From the NCBI RefSeq assembly GCF_014203355.1, contig NZ_JACHIR010000001.1, positions 6,264,038-6,328,037 of the forward strand: DNA of 64,000 nt. The letters are read 5' to 3'. This document shows positions 61,427-64,000 of the stretch, piece after piece. Each line of letters starts with the position of its first letter. Position 1 is the first letter of the stretch. A model generated the notes under the pieces. That model was not told the origin of the DNA, did not search any database, and saw only the letters and a list, made by a program, of their open reading frames with translations. The DNA comes from Kutzneria kofuensis. Lineage in GTDB: Bacteria > Actinomycetota > Actinomycetes > Mycobacteriales > Pseudonocardiaceae. The position numbers and the translations under genes are program-made.

Positions 61427-62023
61427 TCAGATGAGCGGGTCCGGGCCGGGCAGGCCCGGGGTCCGGTTCTGGACCTGGAAGTCGACCGCGTTGTTGCCGG
61501 TGTTGGTGACCCGCACGAGCGCGAGCGGCTGGTTGGTGGTCAGCGGCGGAGCCGGGGCTCCCTGCACGAAGGGCGAGTTCGAGATGGTGGCCGCCGAGTC
61601 GATCACGGTGTTGGACGGGGCCAGCAGGCCGACGCCCACCAGGTCGGGCAGGGTGGTGTTGCTGTAGAACTGGTTGGGGGGCGGGCCGGTCCAGCCCCGC
61701 ACGTTGGCGATCAGGTAGACCTCGTTCGGTTGCAGAATCGTGCCCTGCGGGATCGTCACCAGGGGGATGATCGAGAACGAGTTGGGCGCGGCCGCGACCG
61801 TGAAGTTGCTCAGGTCCTGCACCGCCTGGCTGGTGTTCTTGAGCTGGATGTACTGGTCGGCCTGGCCGCCGGGGCCGCGGGTGGCGAACTGGTCGATCAC
61901 GACGGTGAAGGACGGTTGCGCCTTCGGTGTCTCCTGCGGGGCTGCGGACGCGGACGCGGCCCCGGTGACCAGCGAGAGGGCCGCGATGCCCGCCGTGATG
62001 AAGGCCGTGAGAGAACGCCTCAT
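61427..62023 (-). CDS. Secreted lamin-tail-domain-like protein
   Basis: 198 aa. The signal peptide (RRSLTAFITAGIAALSLVTG, cleavage near SASA) is followed by a beta-rich domain: FTVVIDQFATRGPGGQADQY, IQLKNTSQAVQDLSNFTV, PQGTILQPNEVYLIANV and a final DFQVQNRTPGLPGPDP. This layout resembles bacterial lamin tail (LTD) domains, which often occur in secreted or cell-surface proteins. No enzyme domain is attached. ATG 62023 has GGAGG about 10 nt upstream. Function unknown. Confidence 0.75.
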   Translation of the reverse strand: MRRSLTAFITAGIAALSLVTGAASASAAPQETPKAQPSFTVVIDQFATRGPGGQADQYIQLKNTSQAVQDLSNFTVAAAPNSFSIIPLVTIPQGTILQPNEVYLIANVRGWTGPPPNQFYSNTTLPDLVGVGLLAPSNTVIDSAATISNSPFVQGAPAPPLTTNQPLALVRVTNTGNNAVDFQVQNRTPGLPGPDPLI

Positions 62024-62476
62024 CGGTGTTGCCTCCTTCTCGGAATGGTGGTGAAGCGCCTCGTTGTGCCGGGAAAGGTGTGAGCAATCCGGTTGTGGCG
62101 ACGATCGCCGCCGCGAATGACCCTCCCGAACGATGCGCTTCTGCCGTAGAGCCTTCGGTCGGTTTTCTTTCTGCGCTTCAGTGGCGTGGTTGCGCGCGAA
62201 ACCCGGTACACCCTGTCGCAAAGCCTGCCGATGGGAAGACGCTCGGCAAAGAGGCCAACTATTTGGCCCCGGCGAACGTGGTGTGTCGCCTCGTGGCCGT
62301 ATTCGGGCGTGCCGATGTCGAATATGATCGGCTCGTGAAAACCGCCGATATCACTTCAGGGACGCCCACGGGAGTCGGCGGAGCGGAGTCGAGGCTTCGA
62401 GAGCCGGCGACGACGAGCCACGTGCGGGTTCCGCTGTGTGCTAGGGCAGCGGAACCCGCACGGGCGCCCGCGCAGG
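62024..62476. other. 453-bp intergenic region, terminator only
   Basis: It contains the upstream region of the lamin-tail gene and the MFS terminator hairpin at 62421-62462. I see no protein or RNA gene. Confidence 0.5.
62421..62462 (-). terminator. Terminator of the 62477 MFS gene
   Basis: CGTGCGGGTTCCGCTG and its exact complement form a 16-bp stem with a 10-nt loop, 14 nt beyond the MFS stop. No clear U-run. Confidence 0.6.
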
Positions 62477-63706
62477 TCAGACGGCCTGCGAGGTCGGGAG
62501 GTCGCGCATGGTGCGCAACGGGGAGGCGAGCACCCACAGCACGGCGAGGGCCTCGCCGATGACGCCGACCCAGAGGGCGCCGCGAGGCGTGAGCCAGGTG
62601 GCCAGGCCGCCGCCGATGAGGCCGCCGATGGGCATGGTGCCCCAGACGAGGAACCGCACGGAGGCGTTCATCCGGCCGAGCAGGTGGTCCGGGCAGATGG
62701 CCTGCCGGTAGCTGACCTGGGCCACGTTGTAGATGACGGCCGCGGCACTGAAGGCGAGGTTGGCCACGGCGAACAGCGACAGCGCCCAGCCGGGCTCCGC
62801 CAGCGGCATGAGCAGCACGAACGGGCACAGGACGACCAGGCTGAGCCAGATGGTGCGGGCCTGCCCGAACGTCCGGGTCCACCAGGTGGCGGTGAGGCTG
62901 CCGATGACGCCGCCGACGCCGCCTGCGGTCATGAGCAGGCCGGCGATGCCGGTGTCGACCCCGAGCTGGCGGATGAGGAACAGCAGCATGGCGGCGCCGG
63001 AGATGCTGTTGAACAGGTTGGACGTCCCGGTGCAGAAGGTGATGGCACGCAGCGTCGGCTGGTGCAGCACGAACCGGAGTCCCTCGGCGATCTCGGACCG
63101 CATGCCCCGCCGCTCGGTCCGTACGGGCGACGGCTCGACGGCGCGGATCCGCAGCAGGAAAAGGGCCGAGGAGAGGAAGCCGAAAGCAGTGGCGAGCACG
63201 GAGGTGGCGGCGCCGATGGCCTGCACGAGCACGCCGGCGAGGGCGGGACCGGAGACGAAGGCGGCGGACTGGCTGGCCTGGAGCTTGGCGTTGCCCTCGA
63301 CGATGTGTTCGCGTCCGACCAGCGACGGCAGGTAGGACTGGTACGCGACGTCGAAGAAGACGGTGAGCAGCCCGACCAGCAGCGCGACGACGATCAGCTG
63401 GGCGATGGTCAGCACGTGCAGCCACCAGGCGACGGGAATGGTCGCCAACAGAACGAATCGGCCGAGGTCGGCGCGCAGCATGAGGGGTCTTCGCCGCAAC
63501 CGGTCGACCCAGACGCCGGCGGGCAGGCCGACCAGCAGGAAGGCGGCGGTCTCGGCGGCCGACAGGGCGCCGACCTCGAAGGGCGTGGCGGCGAGCTGGG
63601 TGACGGCGAGCGCGGGGAGGGCGAACTGGCCGATGGCGGCGCCGAACTGGCTGAGGGTGTCGCCGGCCCACAACTGGCGGAAGTCACGGTGCTGCCGCAG
63701 GGACAT
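62477..63706 (-). CDS. MFS transporter
   Basis: About 409 aa from ATG 63706 (GTG 63721 is an alternative). Twelve TM segments; FRQLWAGDTLSQFGAAIGQF at the start, WVDRLRRRPLML loop, and LVGREHIVEGNAKLQASQSA, typical of the drug-exporter-like MFS group with enterobactin-exporter relatives. It diverges from an ArsR-like regulator with a shared inverted-repeat operator, so regulated efflux of a toxic or signalling compound is likely. Confidence 0.87.
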   Translation of the reverse strand: MSLRQHRDFRQLWAGDTLSQFGAAIGQFALPALAVTQLAATPFEVGALSAAETAAFLLVGLPAGVWVDRLRRRPLMLRADLGRFVLLATIPVAWWLHVLTIAQLIVVALLVGLLTVFFDVAYQSYLPSLVGREHIVEGNAKLQASQSAAFVSGPALAGVLVQAIGAATSVLATAFGFLSSALFLLRIRAVEPSPVRTERRGMRSEIAEGLRFVLHQPTLRAITFCTGTSNLFNSISGAAMLLFLIRQLGVDTGIAGLLMTAGGVGGVIGSLTATWWTRTFGQARTIWLSLVVLCPFVLLMPLAEPGWALSLFAVANLAFSAAAVIYNVAQVSYRQAICPDHLLGRMNASVRFLVWGTMPIGGLIGGGLATWLTPRGALWVGVIGEALAVLWVLASPLRTMRDLPTSQAV

Positions 63707-63726
63707 GCGCGACAGCCTCACCCAAG

Positions 63727-63746
63727 TGATTGGAAACTGTCAATCA
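63727..63746. promoter_or_regulatory. Operator-like inverted repeat between MFS and ArsR genes
   Basis: TGATTG and CAATCA half-sites (63727-63732, 63741-63746) with an 8-nt spacer. The reverse strand also has TTGACA here, a possible -35 for the MFS gene, so a bound regulator could control both directions. Confidence 0.5.
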
Positions 63747-63748
63747 GT

Positions 63749-63754
63749 TATTCT
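63749..63754 (+). promoter_or_regulatory. -10 element of leaderless ArsR-like promoter
   Basis: TATTCT, 6 nt, GTG 63761. No ribosome binding site is present. Confidence 0.5.
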
Positions 63755-63760
63755 GGGCGG

Positions 63761-64000
63761 GTGCCCCTCGCCGTCAAGAAGCGTGCTGCGACCAGGGCCG
63801 AGGCGGCGGCGCTCGCCTCGGACGTGCGCCTGCGCATCATCCGACTCACCCAGGGCCGGGCGATGACCAACAAGGAACTCGCGGCGGCGCTGGGCAAGGA
63901 CCCGGCGACGACCCTGCACCACGTGCGCAAACTCGTGGACACGGGCTTCCTGGTCGAGCAGCCGCCCCGCCGCGGCACCCGCGGCTCACGGGAGAAGCCG
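63761..64000 (+). CDS. ArsR-like winged-helix regulator, cut by window end
   Basis: 80 codons are visible, open to the window edge. SDVRLRIIRLTQGRAMTNKE, LAAALGKDPATTLHHVRKLV and DTGFLVEQPP form a helix-turn-helix with a following wing (RRGTRGSREK), typical of ArsR/helix-turn-helix-20 regulators. It diverges from an MFS gene and probably controls it. The effector domain lies outside the window. Confidence 0.82.
   Translation, partial: MPLAVKKRAATRAEAAALASDVRLRIIRLTQGRAMTNKELAAALGKDPATTLHHVRKLVDTGFLVEQPPRRGTRGSREKP

Overview
The window is a 64 kb piece of a high-GC actinomycete chromosome, most likely of the order Pseudonocardiales. The evidence is strong third-position GC bias, frequent GTG starts, the conserved actinobacterial run DUF3046-recA-recX ... 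miaB-(TM protein)-DUF349-extradiol-like-miaA-dapF, an Sdh1-type succinate dehydrogenase, a ShbA-type sigma factor, LexA-type SOS boxes (TCGAAC-N4-GTTCGA) and a DasR-like operator before a chitinase. The genus cannot be fixed from sequence reading alone. I see no insertion sequence, prophage, CRISPR array, rRNA or tRNA gene.

Layout. 1-4.4 kb: truncated DUF222/HNH-type gene, a 120-bp palindrome, then a reverse-strand idsA-crtI-plsC operon (isoprenoid/carotenoid plus acyltransferase). 4.5-9.6 kb: metF, a small secreted two-repeat protein, an LppM-like lipoprotein, a DUF885 protein, GNAT and YbaK genes. 9.7-13.4 kb: an SOS-box-controlled HEPN/MDMPI pair, an L7/L12-like membrane protein, and a GntR regulator beside an ACC deaminase preceded by direct repeats. 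13.4-25.7 kb: Lhr helicase, secreted GH18 chitinase, shbA sigma gene with a membrane-tethered Hsp70-like protein, an MFS exporter and a secreted GH27 alpha-galactosidase. 26-29.3 kb: cobalamin riboswitch-cbtB-cbtA-phosphatase operon and a FolD/cyclohydrolase pair. 29.6-33.4 kb: candidate structured small RNA, DUF3046, recA, recX, small proteins and a HAD hydrolase. 33.4-38.3 kb: two MFS genes with repetitive central loops, the second overlapping a PEP-synthase-like dikinase whose domain order resembles plant glucan water dikinases. 38.5-42.9 kb: secreted PQQ-type sugar dehydrogenase and the Entner-Doudoroff pair eda/edd. 43.3-47.1 kb: small conserved gene plus sdhC-sdhA-sdhB. 47.2-55.1 kb: an orphan amino-acid binding lipoprotein, gluABCD-type glutamate ABC transporter, an OmpR/histidine-kinase pair and a TAXI binding protein. 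55.1-61.3 kb: miaB, TM protein, DUF349, extradiol-like, miaA, dapF. 61.4-64 kb: secreted lamin-tail protein, an MFS exporter and a divergent ArsR-like regulator cut by the window end.

How it fits together. Several genes serve polysaccharide and sugar use (chitinase, alpha-galactosidase, sugar dehydrogenase, Entner-Doudoroff enzymes). Two of them carry the same rare AAACGTTT operator-like core and one a DasR-like site, so carbon-source control is likely. DNA-damage control is visible at recA (SOS box plus a PafBC-like promoter) and, unexpectedly, at the HEPN/MDMPI pair. Many genes show a -10 hexamer placed 6-8 nt before the start codon, which predicts leaderless mRNAs.

The least explained features are (i) the reversed-order dikinase/MFS operon, (ii) three kinds of 100-126 bp palindromic elements, two of them present twice with compensatory base changes, (iii) a FolD lacking its cyclohydrolase lysine next to a separate cyclohydrolase-family gene, and (iv) the SOS-linked HEPN/MDMPI pair.
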